Source: Occultella glacieicola (GTDB lineage: Bacteria > Actinomycetota > Actinomycetes > Actinomycetales > Beutenbergiaceae). From it: a stretch of DNA of 64,000 nt. How positions within the stretch are numbered: the first letter of the stretch is position 1; each line of letters starts with the position of its first letter. The translations under genes were made by a program, and so were the position numbers. The stretch spans positions 310,001-374,000 of the forward strand of contig NZ_SMNA01000005.1 of assembly GCF_004353825.1 (NCBI RefSeq), given 5' to 3'. A model generated the notes under the pieces. The model saw only the letters and a program-made list of their open reading frames with translations. It did not search any database and was not told where the DNA came from. This document shows positions 23,215 through 32,366 of the stretch, piece by piece.

Positions 23215-25527
23215 ATGACCACCCGCCCCGCCGCTGCCGGCCAGTCCGCGGCCCGCGACCCGCTCGCGGCGGCCCTACGCGAGTGGGACGACGCGCGCCT
23301 GCTGGCCCTGCTGGAGACCCGGCCGGACCTTGCGAGCCCGCCTCCCAGTTCGATCACCGCGATGATCGCCCGGGCCGGCTCGCGGGCGTCGGTCGGTCGC
23401 GCCCTGGCCCACCTGGACGCGCCGACCCTGACGGTGGCCGAGGCACTGGTGGTGGCCGACGACGCGGCGGGGGTCACCGCGGACCGGCTCGCCGGCCTGC
23501 TCGGCCTGATCGGCCCCGACGTGACCGGCTACCTGCAGCACCTGCTCGACCTGGCGCTCGCCACCGGGGACCTCGACGGCGCCCGGGCGGTGCCGGCGCT
23601 CGCGGAGGCGATCGGGCCGCATCCGCTCGGCCTCGGCCCGAGCCTGGGCGACCTGCCGGTGAACCTGGCCGACGGGTGGCCCACCACGGCCCGGGCCCTG
23701 GCCGCCGTGCTCGCGAAGGCGCCGCCCGGCCCGGTGCGGATGCTCGAGGCGCTGACCTGGGGGCCACCGCTGGGCACCGTGACCCATGACATCCCGCCGG
23801 CGGCCCGGTGGCTGCTGGACGCGCACGTGCTGTACCGGATCGCACCGACCCAGTTGGTCCTGCCCCGGGAGGTGGCCCTGGCCGCCCGCGGCGGCCGGCT
23901 GGTCCGCGAGCTGCGCACCGAGCCGCCCCTGCCCGAGGCGACCGCCCGCCCGCCCGCGACGATCGGGGCGGAGACGGTGCGCGTCGCCGAGGAGGCGATG
24001 CACGCCGTCGGGCTGGTCCTGGATGCCTGGGCGAACGACCCTCCGGCCGTGCTGCGCTCGGGCGGGCTCGGCGTGCGGGACCTGCGCCAGGTCGCAGGCG
24101 CGCTCGAGGCATCCAGCACCCGGGCGGCGTTCGTCGTCGAGCTCGCCGGGATGCTCGGGCTGCTCGGCCACGTCCACGACTCCGACGGCAGCGTCTGGGC
24201 CCCGGTCGCCGAGGCCGAGGACTGGCGCGAGGAGCCGGTGCCGGCTCGGTGGGCGCGGACCGTGCGGGCCTGGCTGGCCTCCCCACGGACACCGTGGCTG
24301 GCTGGCACCCGCACGGACAAGGGCGTGCTGCGCTCGGCGCTGGAACCCGACCTCGAGCGCGCCTGGGCGGCCCCGCTGCGGCGTCGGGTGCTGGAGTCCG
24401 TGCGCGCCTGGCCCGAGCACGCCGCCCCGGACGCGGCGGCCGTGCACGCCCACGTCGCGTGGCACACGGCCAGGGCGGCGCCGCCGTTGAGTGCCGTGCA
24501 GGCCATCCTCGACGAGGCGGCCGCCCTCGGGCTCACCGGCGCCGGCGCGCTCGGCGCGCCCGCCCGGCTGCTTCTCGACGGCGCAACCGAGGACCAGCTG
24601 GCGCGGGCGTTCGCGCGGGACCTGCCGCCGTCGGTCGATGAGATCTTCGTCCAGGGCGACCTGAGCGGCATCGTGCCGGGCCGGCCCGGGGCCGGGCTCG
24701 CCGCCCTGCTGGCGGCGAGCGCCGACGTCGAGAGCCGCGGCGCGGCGCTGACCGTGCGGTTCACGCCCACGTCGATCCGACGCGCCCTCGACTCCGGGCT
24801 CACTGCCGAATCGCTGACCGGCCGGTTGCGGGAGGTCTCCCGCACGCCGCTGCCGCAGCCGCTGGAGTACCTGATCGCGGACACGGCGCGCACGCACGGG
24901 CAGGTACGGGTCGGGTCCGCGCGGGCGTTCCTGCGGTCGGACGACGCCCGGGCGCTGACCGCGGTGCTCGCCGACTCCCGGCTGGCCCACCTGGGGCTCC
25001 GGCTGATCGCCCCGACCGTGCTCGCCGCGCAGGCGAGTGCGCATGACGTCGCGGACGCCCTCCGCGCGGCCGGCACCGCCCCGCTCCTGGAGGGGGCCGA
25101 CGGGGAACTGCTCGTCCTCTCCTCCCAGAGGGTCCGCGCCGCCCGCCCGGTCTCGGGTCCGGCAACACCGAGCCCGACGGCGGTGCCGCTCGCCGAGGTG
25201 GTGGCCGGCATGCACGCCGGGGAGGAGCGCGCCCGTCGGCTGCTCAGCGAACGCGCCGCCCAGCCCGACCTCACCGACCCGGGCCGGTCCGTCGAACTCC
25301 TCCGGGCCGCCGCGGCCCACGGCACCGACGTGGACCTGGTGATGGCCGGCCCGAGCGGGCGCACCGAGCGGCGCCGGGTCCGGCCGATGAGCGTCGACGG
25401 CGGCCGGGTTCGGGTCCGCGACCTGAGCCGGGACTCCGAGATCACGGTAGCCGTTCACCGGATCGCGGCGGTGCGGCCGGTCGGCCCGGCGGCGCCGAGC
25501 GGGCCGGCAGCCCCGACGTCGAACTGA
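23215..25527 (+). CDS. Helicase-associated domain protein (XPB partner, Rv0862c-like)
   Basis: A 770-residue Ala/Leu/Arg-rich protein of the helicase-associated family found beside bacterial XPB helicase in actinomycetes. It lacks Walker motifs. Repeated helical stretches fill residues 1-480, and a C-terminal half with ADSRLAHLGLRLIAPTVLAA resembles the region that packs on XPB. The end has a small beta domain (RVRPMSVDGGRVRVRDLSR) like WYL/SH3 domains. ATG 23215 is supported by TAGAAT 7 bases upstream, a leaderless start. XPB itself is 32 kb away at 57849 on the same strand rather than adjacent. Confidence 0.8.
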   Translation: MTTRPAAAGQSAARDPLAAALREWDDARLLALLETRPDLASPPPSSITAMIARAGSRASVGRALAHLDAPTLTVAEALVVADDAAGVTADRLAGLLGLIGPDVTGYLQHLLDLALATGDLDGARAVPALAEAIGPHPLGLGPSLGDLPVNLADGWPTTARALAAVLAKAPPGPVRMLEALTWGPPLGTVTHDIPPAARWLLDAHVLYRIAPTQLVLPREVALAARGGRLVRELRTEPPLPEATARPPATIGAETVRVAEEAMHAVGLVLDAWANDPPAVLRSGGLGVRDLRQVAGALEASSTRAAFVVELAGMLGLLGHVHDSDGSVWAPVAEAEDWREEPVPARWARTVRAWLASPRTPWLAGTRTDKGVLRSALEPDLERAWAAPLRRRVLESVRAWPEHAAPDAAAVHAHVAWHTARAAPPLSAVQAILDEAAALGLTGAGALGAPARLLLDGATEDQLARAFARDLPPSVDEIFVQGDLSGIVPGRPGAGLAALLAASADVESRGAALTVRFTPTSIRRALDSGLTAESLTGRLREVSRTPLPQPLEYLIADTARTHGQVRVGSARAFLRSDDARALTAVLADSRLAHLGLRLIAPTVLAAQASAHDVADALRAAGTAPLLEGADGELLVLSSQRVRAARPVSGPATPSPTAVPLAEVVAGMHAGEERARRLLSERAAQPDLTDPGRSVELLRAAAAHGTDVDLVMAGPSGRTERRRVRPMSVDGGRVRVRDLSRDSEITVAVHRIAAVRPVGPAAPSGPAAPTSN

Positions 25528-25675
25528 GCGATCCGACCCGCAGGGCGTCCAGCCCGCAGCCGCCCGGGGCGCGGACGCGGCTCGCGGGACTGATCCGCGC
25601 AGGCCCACCGGCGGCCGGCTCGATACGATCAATTGGTCCGCACCAGGGCCGCCACCACCGAGCAGGGGATCCGTG

Positions 25676-26843
25676 ATGAGCACCCATACGATCATGACCG
25701 TCTACGGCACGCGTCCGGAGGCCATCAAGGTGGCCCCGGTGATCCGGGCCATCGAGGAGTCGAGCACGCTCGAGTCCGTCACGGTGGTGACCGGGCAGCA
25801 CCGGGAGATGCTCGACCAGGTCAACGAGATCTTCGGCATCGTGCCCGACCATGACCTCAACGTCTTCGCGCACGGCCAGACCCTCAACGCCCTGATGGCG
25901 AAGGTCTTCGGCGGGCTCGACCCGGTCCTCGCCCGGGTCGCTCCCGATGCGGTCCTGGTCCAGGGTGACACCTCCACCGTGGCGGCGGCCTCGATCGCGG
26001 CGTTCTACCGCAACATCCCGGTGGTGCACCTGGAGGCCGGGCTGCGCAGCGGCGACATCACCTCACCTTTCCCGGAGGAGGCGAACCGGAAGATCACCGG
26101 ACAGGTCACCGCGCTGCACCTGGCCCCGACCAGCACCTCCCGGGCCAACCTGCTGCGTGAGAACGTCGACCCGGCCTCGGTCGCGGTGATCGGCAACACG
26201 GTCATCGACGCGCTGCTGCACACCGTGGCGCAGGCAGCACCGTTCACCGACCCACACCTGCAGGCGCTCGCGCACGCCGCCCGGCCCGTGCTGCTGGTCA
26301 CGACCCACCGTCGGGAGAACTGGGGGGGGCGCGATGGCAGGGGTCGGTCGCGCCCTAGCCCGGCTGGCCGCGGACCTGCCCGAGTACACGATCGTGCTGC
26401 CGGCACACCGCAACCCGATCGTCCGTGAGGCGGTCCTGCCACACCTCGAGGGCCTGGCCAACGTCCTGGTCACCGAGCCGCTGCCCTACGGGGAGTTCAC
26501 GCGTCTGCTCGCGTTGTCCACGATCGTGCTCACCGACTCCGGCGGGGTCCAGGAGGAGGCACCGAGCCTGGGCAAGCCGGTCCTCGTCATGCGCGACAAC
26601 ACCGAGCGGCCCGAGGCGGTCGAGGCGGGAACGGTCCGCCTGATCGGAACGGACGAGGAACGCATCGTCGCCGAGGTCACGGCGCTGGCCAGTGATCCCG
26701 CACACTACGGATCGATGTCCCGTGCCGTGAACCCGTACGGCGACGGGCGGGCGGCACGGCGAGCCGTCGCCGCGATCAATGCCCTGCTCGGCACGGGGGA
26801 ACGGCTACCCGGGTTCGAACCGACCGCGCCGGCGACCGCCTGA
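25676..26843 (+). pseudogene. wecB: UDP-N-acetylglucosamine 2-epimerase, frameshifted in a G8 tract
   Basis: The product would interconvert UDP-GlcNAc and UDP-ManNAc for surface polysaccharide. The first part reads YGTRPEAIKVAPV, TGQHREMLDQV, VQGDTSTV and HLEAGLRSG; the frame then breaks in eight G at 26322-26329, after TTHRREN. One G fewer restores WGGAM and the rest: LPAHRNP, LTDSGGVQEEAPSLGKPVL, RDNTERPEA. Restored length is about 388 residues, normal for WecB. The ATG 25676 has AGGGG upstream (a GTG lies one codon earlier). The break may be a true mutation, a phase-variable tract or a sequencing error; high conservation after the break argues against an old pseudogene. Confidence 0.85.
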
Positions 26844-26904
26844 CGAGCACCCCACGCATTCGCGATGCTCACCGATACGCCAGCCAGGTGCGGATCGACC
26901 GACC

Positions 26905-26910
26905 TAGACT
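26905..26910 (+). promoter_or_regulatory. -10 box TAGACT of a leaderless gene
   Basis: TAGACT ends 7 bases before ATG 26918, without a Shine-Dalgarno between. This suggests the dehydrogenase gene has its own promoter rather than depending on the epimerase. Confidence 0.55.
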
Positions 26911-26917
26911 CACGATC

Positions 26918-28240
26918 ATGCGTATCTCGGTGATCGGTTGCGGCTACCTCGGAGCGGTGCACGCGGCCTGCATGGCGGAGCTCGGGCACGACGTGGTGGG
27001 CATCGACGTCGACGCCGGGAAGGTCGATCTCCTCAACAACGGCAAGGCTCCCTTCCACGAGCCGGGGTTCGATGAGATCCTCGAGCGCCAGGTCGCGGCC
27101 GGCCGGCTGCGGTTCTCGACCGACCACGCCGACGTGCGCGGCGCGCAGGTGCACTTCATCACGGTCGGCACGCCGCAGTCCGACGAGGGCTACGCCGCGG
27201 ACATGACCTACGTGGACGCCGCGGTCGAGGCGCTGGTACCGCACCTGGCCGCGCACCCGGACGGCCCCACCGTGGTGGCCGGGAAGTCGACGGTGCCGGT
27301 CGGCACCGCGGCGCGACTCGCCGCCCAGCTCGCCGACTCCCCCGCGCATCTGGTCTGGAACCCCGAGTTCCTGCGCGAGGGATTCGCCGTGCAGGACACG
27401 CTCAGTCCGGACCGCATCATCTACGGGCTGCCCGGTGACCCGGAGGCTGCCGTTGCCGCCGGCGCCGTGCTCGACGCCGTGTACGCGCCGATGCTGTCTG
27501 CGGACATCCCGCGGCTGACGGCGGACTACGCCACTGCGGAGCTCGTCAAGGTGGCCGCCAACTCGTTCCTGGCCACGAAGATCTCGTTCATCAACGCGAT
27601 GGCCGAGTTGTGCGAGGCGACCGGGGCGGACGTCACCGTGCTCGCCGAGGCGATCGGGCACGACGACCGGATCGGCCCGAAGTTCCTGCGCGCCGGGGTG
27701 GGCTTCGGCGGCGGGTGCCTGCCCAAGGACATCCGGGCGTTCATGGCCCGCGCCGGCGAGCTCGGCGTGGACCAGGCGCTGACGTTCCTGCGTGAGGTGG
27801 ACACCATCAACACCCGCCGCCGCACGGCCGCCGTCGAGCTGGCGCAGCGGCTCCTGGGCGGCTCGCTCGGCGGCAAGCGGGTGGCCGTGCTCGGTGCTGC
27901 GTTCAAGCCGGACTCCGACGACATGCGCAACTCCCCCGCCCTGGACATCGCGAACGCCATCGCCGGCCGTGGCGCCCGCGTGGTGATCACCGACCCTGCC
28001 GCCGGGCCCAAGCTCGCGACGTCCCGACCGGACATGGAGGTCGCCGCGGATGCGTTCGAGGCCGCGAAGGACGCGGACCTGGTCCTGCTCTTGACCGAGT
28101 GGCGCCAGTTCCGCGACCTCGACCCGAACGAGCTGCGTGAGGTGGTCGCTATCCCGCAGATCATTGACGGGCGTAACGTCCTCGACCCGGCGACCTGGCG
28201 GGCCGCCGGGTGGGCGTACCACGGAGTGGGCCGTCCGTAA
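26918..28240 (+). CDS. UDP-glucose 6-dehydrogenase
   Basis: A 440-residue UDP-sugar dehydrogenase oxidising UDP-glucose to UDP-glucuronate with two NAD+. The NAD loop is VIGCGYLGAVHAACMAELGH near residue 5, the catalytic Cys267 lies in GFGGGCLPKDI, and the C-terminal domain has GAAFKPDSDDMRNSPAL. Overall similarity favours UDP-glucose over UDP-ManNAc as substrate, though the neighbouring epimerase makes the latter worth testing. The start follows a leaderless promoter. It supplies uronic acid to the polysaccharide presumably made by the glycosyltransferase at 28742. Confidence 0.9.
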   Translation: MRISVIGCGYLGAVHAACMAELGHDVVGIDVDAGKVDLLNNGKAPFHEPGFDEILERQVAAGRLRFSTDHADVRGAQVHFITVGTPQSDEGYAADMTYVDAAVEALVPHLAAHPDGPTVVAGKSTVPVGTAARLAAQLADSPAHLVWNPEFLREGFAVQDTLSPDRIIYGLPGDPEAAVAAGAVLDAVYAPMLSADIPRLTADYATAELVKVAANSFLATKISFINAMAELCEATGADVTVLAEAIGHDDRIGPKFLRAGVGFGGGCLPKDIRAFMARAGELGVDQALTFLREVDTINTRRRTAAVELAQRLLGGSLGGKRVAVLGAAFKPDSDDMRNSPALDIANAIAGRGARVVITDPAAGPKLATSRPDMEVAADAFEAAKDADLVLLLTEWRQFRDLDPNELREVVAIPQIIDGRNVLDPATWRAAGWAYHGVGRP

Positions 28241-28286
28241 CTCCACGCCGATGCGGGATCGGAGCCGCAGCCGGTAGGTTCGAGGG

Positions 28287-28679
28287 ATGAGCAAGCCCCA
28301 GGTACACGCACTGGTGATCGAGGACGACGACGACATCCGGCGGCTGCTGGAGGTGGTGCTGGGCCAAGCGGGGTATGAGGTCACCTCGAGCGCGACGGGA
28401 GCGGACGGGGTGCGGCTGGCCCGCGCGACGCCGCCGGACCTGATCACCCTGGACGTGGGCCTGCCTGACACGAACGGGTACGCCGTCGCCGAGACCCTGC
28501 GCACGTTCTACGGCGGCCACCTGGTCATGCTCAGCGCTCGCGCGGAGGCCTACGACGCCGAGTACGGCATGCAGGTCGGCGCTGACGCGTACCTGACGAA
28601 GCCGTTCCGGCCGCGGGCGTTCCGGGAAGCGCTCGCCTCGGTCGTGGCTGAGCCGGCCCGCGGCGTGACGGCGACCTGA
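28287..28679 (+). CDS. Single-domain response regulator
   Basis: A 130-residue receiver domain with no output domain. The acidic pocket is IEDDDD (residues 11-16), the phosphoacceptor Asp56 lies in LITLDVGLP, and Lys104 in LTKPF. TAGGTT lies 6 bases before the ATG, so it may be leaderless. It converges on the glycosyltransferase gene, whose C-terminus carries a pseudo-Hpt domain, and a histidine kinase lies just beyond. A CheY-like switch controlling polysaccharide synthesis through protein contact is a reasonable inference. Confidence 0.9.
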   Translation: MSKPQVHALVIEDDDDIRRLLEVVLGQAGYEVTSSATGADGVRLARATPPDLITLDVGLPDTNGYAVAETLRTFYGGHLVMLSARAEAYDAEYGMQVGADAYLTKPFRPRAFREALASVVAEPARGVTAT

Positions 28680-28741
28680 CCGGGAAGCAGCGACCGGCAC
28701 CCTGCGACGCGGGCATCGCTCGCACCACCCGCTCGCCGGTC

Positions 28742-30556
28742 TCACTCGCCGCGGATATCCGCCAGCACTTGGGTACGGAGCACGTCGACCGTCTGCTCAC
28801 CCACCTCGTCGACCCTGGTGAGAAGGCGCCGTGCCTCGTCGAACCGGCCATTGGCCACGACGGCGTCCACAGCCCGCGCCACGGCCTCGAGCCGGTCCGC
28901 GCCGAGCATCGCGGCGGAGGCGGCCAGGCTGACGGCCGCGTCGCGTGCGGCGCGCTGCTCGGCCGCCGCGACCGTCTCGTTCAGGCGAGCCAGGCGCGTG
29001 GGCCACATGATCGCGAAGCCGGAGACGAACTCGAGGGCGAGGTCGTTGCGCTGGTCGAGTTCGCCCGCCAGGTCCTCGATCTGCTCCCGCCGGAGTAGCG
29101 CGAGCGAGTCCAGGACGGGCAGCGCCGGCGCGGACAGCGGTACGACGTCGTCGGCGTTTCGCTTCGTCTTCGCCCAGGCGTTACGGCCGGTGACCAGACG
29201 GGCGATCGCCCTTGGGTAGTACAGGTAGGTGAGGTAGGCGTACACCAGTGTCGCCAGGCCCAGCCCGATCCCGGCCAGAACTCCGATGCGTTCCGTGGTG
29301 ACCCTGCGGTAGATCGGTCCCCAGGATGCGTACGGCAGGATCAGGAACACCAGCAGCGCGGTGACCGCGAATGCCAGGCTGCTCTCGGAGAGGAAGTCGA
29401 ACCGTCCTTCGACGACGGCAAGGAAGGTGAGCGTCGGAAGCACGAGCAGGTTGACCATCATGATCCACGGCAACAGCATGAAGTAGTGGATCTCGAGCTG
29501 TCCGGTGAGGCGCACCATTCCCGAGCGGCGCAGCGCGGGCAGCAACGAGGCGCACTCGAGCACACCCTGTGCCCAGCGGGTCCGTTGTGTCAGCAGCCGG
29601 CGCAGGTAGGGCAGCGCCTCCTGGGAGACGTGCGCCTCCCGGACGTAGTGGGTGCGGTGCCCGAGGGTCAGCACGCCCAGGCCGAGCTCGAAGTCCTCGC
29701 ACAGCTTGCGTCCCCACGGCCGGCCGTTGGCGACGGTCAGTTCGTCGAGCACGCTGAGCCTGGTGAACTGGCCGTTGCCGCCCATGCCCACGCTGCCCGC
29801 GGCGACCCGTAGCAGTTGCATGGCCGAGTTGGTGGTGCGGAACTCCACGTCCTGCATCCGGACCAGCAACCGGCCGACTGCGTTGGCCAGTCGCCCGCGG
29901 TTCGGGAGCGGCCTGCGGTCGTTGCGGTTCTTCATCCACACCTCGACCTGCACGGCGCCGACCTTCGGGTCGCCGAACGCCTCGGGGCCGGCGACGTGCG
30001 CCAGGGTGTTGTCGGAGAGATAGCCGTCCGCGTCGAGGACCCCGATGATCACCTGGGCCCGGTCGGTACCCGCGTCGAGGCTCGCGCCAATGGTCCGGTA
30101 GGCGGCGTTCAACGCTTCGCCCTTTCCGATCCGGGCGTCCGGTCGGACCCGGGAGATCAGGTGCACGCGAGGGTCGAACTCCATCAGTGCGGCCACGATG
30201 GACGCGGTGGCGTCCTCACTGTCGTCATCGATGACCCAGACGTGCGCCAGTGGGAAGGAGGTCCGCGCGGCGGAGACGGTGGCCGCGATCACGGACTCCT
30301 CATCCCGGCAGGGGATCATCAGGTGCCACTCGAGTTGGCCCGGATCGCCGGTGGGGTTCCGAGACCGGCGGAGGTAGGCCATCACCAGCATGGAGATGTA
30401 GGTGAGCGCGCAGGCCGCCGTGATGGTGACGAGCAGAAGGGCGGCATCGCGCCATCCGTTCTCGCCCCAGCGCCCCCAGATACCCGTGGCCGAGAACAGC
30501 GTGAACGCCGCAGCGCCATACGCGCCGGCGATGACCACCATGAGCAGGTTCTTCAC
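28742..30556 (-). CDS. Membrane glycosyltransferase (GT2) with degenerate C-terminal Hpt domain
   Basis: A 604-residue protein. Two N-terminal helices (about 3-24, 38-61) precede a GT2 catalytic domain (75-320) with WVIDDDSEDA, LDADG (Asp175/Asp177), CEDFELG and QRTRWAQG, the QxxRW motif of processive polysaccharide synthases. Further membrane helices follow (about 340-450). Residues 482-604 have the pattern of a histidine phosphotransfer domain (FVSGFAIMWPTRLARL, then AVSLAASAAMLGADRLEAVA), but Val542 replaces the phosphorylated His and Ala the usual Lys. GTG 30556 has GGGGGGA upstream. It lies between a histidine kinase (46-base gap, same strand) and a lone receiver, suggesting signal-controlled exopolysaccharide synthesis. 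Confidence 0.85.
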   Translation of the reverse strand: MKNLLMVVIAGAYGAAAFTLFSATGIWGRWGENGWRDAALLLVTITAACALTYISMLVMAYLRRSRNPTGDPGQLEWHLMIPCRDEESVIAATVSAARTSFPLAHVWVIDDDSEDATASIVAALMEFDPRVHLISRVRPDARIGKGEALNAAYRTIGASLDAGTDRAQVIIGVLDADGYLSDNTLAHVAGPEAFGDPKVGAVQVEVWMKNRNDRRPLPNRGRLANAVGRLLVRMQDVEFRTTNSAMQLLRVAAGSVGMGGNGQFTRLSVLDELTVANGRPWGRKLCEDFELGLGVLTLGHRTHYVREAHVSQEALPYLRRLLTQRTRWAQGVLECASLLPALRRSGMVRLTGQLEIHYFMLLPWIMMVNLLVLPTLTFLAVVEGRFDFLSESSLAFAVTALLVFLILPYASWGPIYRRVTTERIGVLAGIGLGLATLVYAYLTYLYYPRAIARLVTGRNAWAKTKRNADDVVPLSAPALPVLDSLALLRREQIEDLAGELDQRNDLALEFVSGFAIMWPTRLARLNETVAAAEQRAARDAAVSLAASAAMLGADRLEAVARAVDAVVANGRFDEARRLLTRVDEVGEQTVDVLRTQVLADIRGE

Positions 30557-30602
30557 GTGTTCCCCCCGGTTCGATCCTCGAACTGTTGCCGAAGGTACCC
30601 GA

Positions 30603-32264
30603 TCACGCGACGGGCAGCCTGACGCGGAAGATCGATCCCTTCCCCGGCGTGGACTCGACCGCGATGGCGCCATCGTGTGCGCTGATGATCTCCTTGCTGA
30701 TGGCCAGGCCGAGCCCCACCCCGGGGACCGCCAGATCACGGGCGTTCGGGGTACGGAAGAAGCGGGTGAACAACCGATCCACCTCCGCAGGCGACATCCC
30801 CATCCCGGTGTCCTCGATCGCCACTTCGACCTCCGAGGCCTCCGGGACGTTGCAGGTCCGCACCACCACCCGCCCGCCGGCAGGGGTGTATTTGAGCGCG
30901 TTGGTGAGAAGGTTGTCGAGCACCTGGATGATCCTCGACGGATCCACCTCCACGTTGGGCAGAGCGGCGAGGTCAGCCTCGAGGCGCACATGACGTGCTT
31001 CGAAGCCGGGTCTGGCGGAGAGGATGGCGCGCTCCACGAGCTGAGGCAGGTCTGCCGGGACTCGCGCCAGCTGCAGGTTCCCGGACGTCGCCTGCGCCTG
31101 CGAGAGAAGGTCCTCGACGATCCGCAGAACCTGGGCGCTGTTGCGCTCGACGACGTCGAGATAGTCGTCGACGTCCGCGGCCCTTGGCGTCGGATCGTCG
31201 CGGATCAGATCCAGGTAGCCGATGATCGAGGTGATCGGAGTACGCAGTTCGTGGGAGACGGAGGAAACGAACGTCTCCCGCTGCCGCATCGCGTCGGTGA
31301 GGTCGGTGATGTCGGTGAACACGACCACCGCGCCCTCACGTGCACCATCGGCGCCGACCAGCGCGCGAGCGGAGACGGATACGGCGCGCTGGGTCCCGCC
31401 GGGCGCCCCGACGTACATGATCGAGCCGGTGAAACTCTCACCGCGGATCGCACGGCGGACCGGGCGCGCCTCGAGCCCGAGGGGCGTGCTGCGGTCGCGG
31501 TGGAACAGCAGGTGCCCGGCCTCGGTGCGGTCGGAGTTCTCCGGTGGCGAGGCGAGCGCGTGGATCTCGGCCTGGGCCGGGTTGCTGATCAGGTCGTTTC
31601 CGTCCGAGTCCACCACCACGATGCCGGCGCTGAGGGCACCGATGATTCCACGCAGCAGGCGCGCCGAGCGCTCGCTCTCCTGCAGCGAGTACGCGAGCTC
31701 CTGGGCGTTGTCGGTGATCTCCCGGCGCTGTCGGCGGAACGTGCTGCGCCCCAGGACGAGCATCGTCGTGACGCCGGCGATGACCATGGGCAGCAGCATC
31801 CGGCGCACGACGGTGAAGGCGTCAACCGGGCCCAGGGTGCCGAGCGGGGCCGGGACAAGGGAGAGCGCGACGGTTGCGGCGGTCGAGATCACCACCCCCA
31901 CGACGTCGAACAGCAATGTGAGCCACAACGCCGGAAACATGCAGAGCAGGCCCAGAGCGGAGGTCTCCGCCCCACCGGTGCCGGCACAGAGTGCGATCGC
32001 AAGGAAGTCCAGGAGCGGCAGAATGGCCAGAACCTTGATCGGGGTCCGGCGCCATGGCACCAGCGCGCAGGCCACCGTCACGCCGGCGATGATGGCCACA
32101 CCGACCAGGAAACTTGGCTCGAAGAAGATCCCGGGACGGAACACGGCGATCACCGGGAACACCACCAGGACCGGCACGATGAAGATGGTCTGCTGCGTCG
32201 CCGCCCGGCGTGGCTGGTTGACGTAGAACGAGCGCCCGTAGGCACGCAACGGTGATCCCCACAC
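30603..32264 (-). CDS. Membrane sensor histidine kinase with PAS domain
   Basis: A 553-residue kinase. Six predicted membrane helices fill residues 26-172, a PAS domain spans about 203-325, and the phosphorylated His338 lies in SVSHELRTPITS. The ATPase domain shows NLLTNALKYTP, EDTGMGM, FTRFFR and GVGLGLAIS. The start GTG 32264 has TACTCT 6 bases upstream, pointing to a leaderless message. It leads the glycosyltransferase gene by 46 bases, so both are probably one transcript. The helical sensor has no large external loop, so the signal may come from the membrane. Confidence 0.9.
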   Translation of the reverse strand: MWGSPLRAYGRSFYVNQPRRAATQQTIFIVPVLVVFPVIAVFRPGIFFEPSFLVGVAIIAGVTVACALVPWRRTPIKVLAILPLLDFLAIALCAGTGGAETSALGLLCMFPALWLTLLFDVVGVVISTAATVALSLVPAPLGTLGPVDAFTVVRRMLLPMVIAGVTTMLVLGRSTFRRQRREITDNAQELAYSLQESERSARLLRGIIGALSAGIVVVDSDGNDLISNPAQAEIHALASPPENSDRTEAGHLLFHRDRSTPLGLEARPVRRAIRGESFTGSIMYVGAPGGTQRAVSVSARALVGADGAREGAVVVFTDITDLTDAMRQRETFVSSVSHELRTPITSIIGYLDLIRDDPTPRAADVDDYLDVVERNSAQVLRIVEDLLSQAQATSGNLQLARVPADLPQLVERAILSARPGFEARHVRLEADLAALPNVEVDPSRIIQVLDNLLTNALKYTPAGGRVVVRTCNVPEASEVEVAIEDTGMGMSPAEVDRLFTRFFRTPNARDLAVPGVGLGLAISKEIISAHDGAIAVESTPGKGSIFRVRLPVA

Positions 32265-32270
32265 CGGTTC

Positions 32271-32276
32271 AGAGTA
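32271..32276 (-). promoter_or_regulatory. -10 box TACTCT of the kinase gene
   Basis: On the minus strand TACTCT ends 6 bases before GTG 32264, the spacing expected for leaderless transcription. Confidence 0.5.
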
Positions 32277-32366
32277 GGGCCAGGGAGGTATCGACGCCCT
32301 ACCGGCGCCACCTCTTCCGTTGACGGTCCGACGTCGCACCCGGCGGAACGGTCCGACCGACCGGCG

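Noticed and set aside
23275-25695. An 806-codon antisense frame opposite the helicase-associated gene
   Set aside because: Composition is Arg/Gly/His-rich without any motif, while the plus-strand frame has the family pattern and a promoter.
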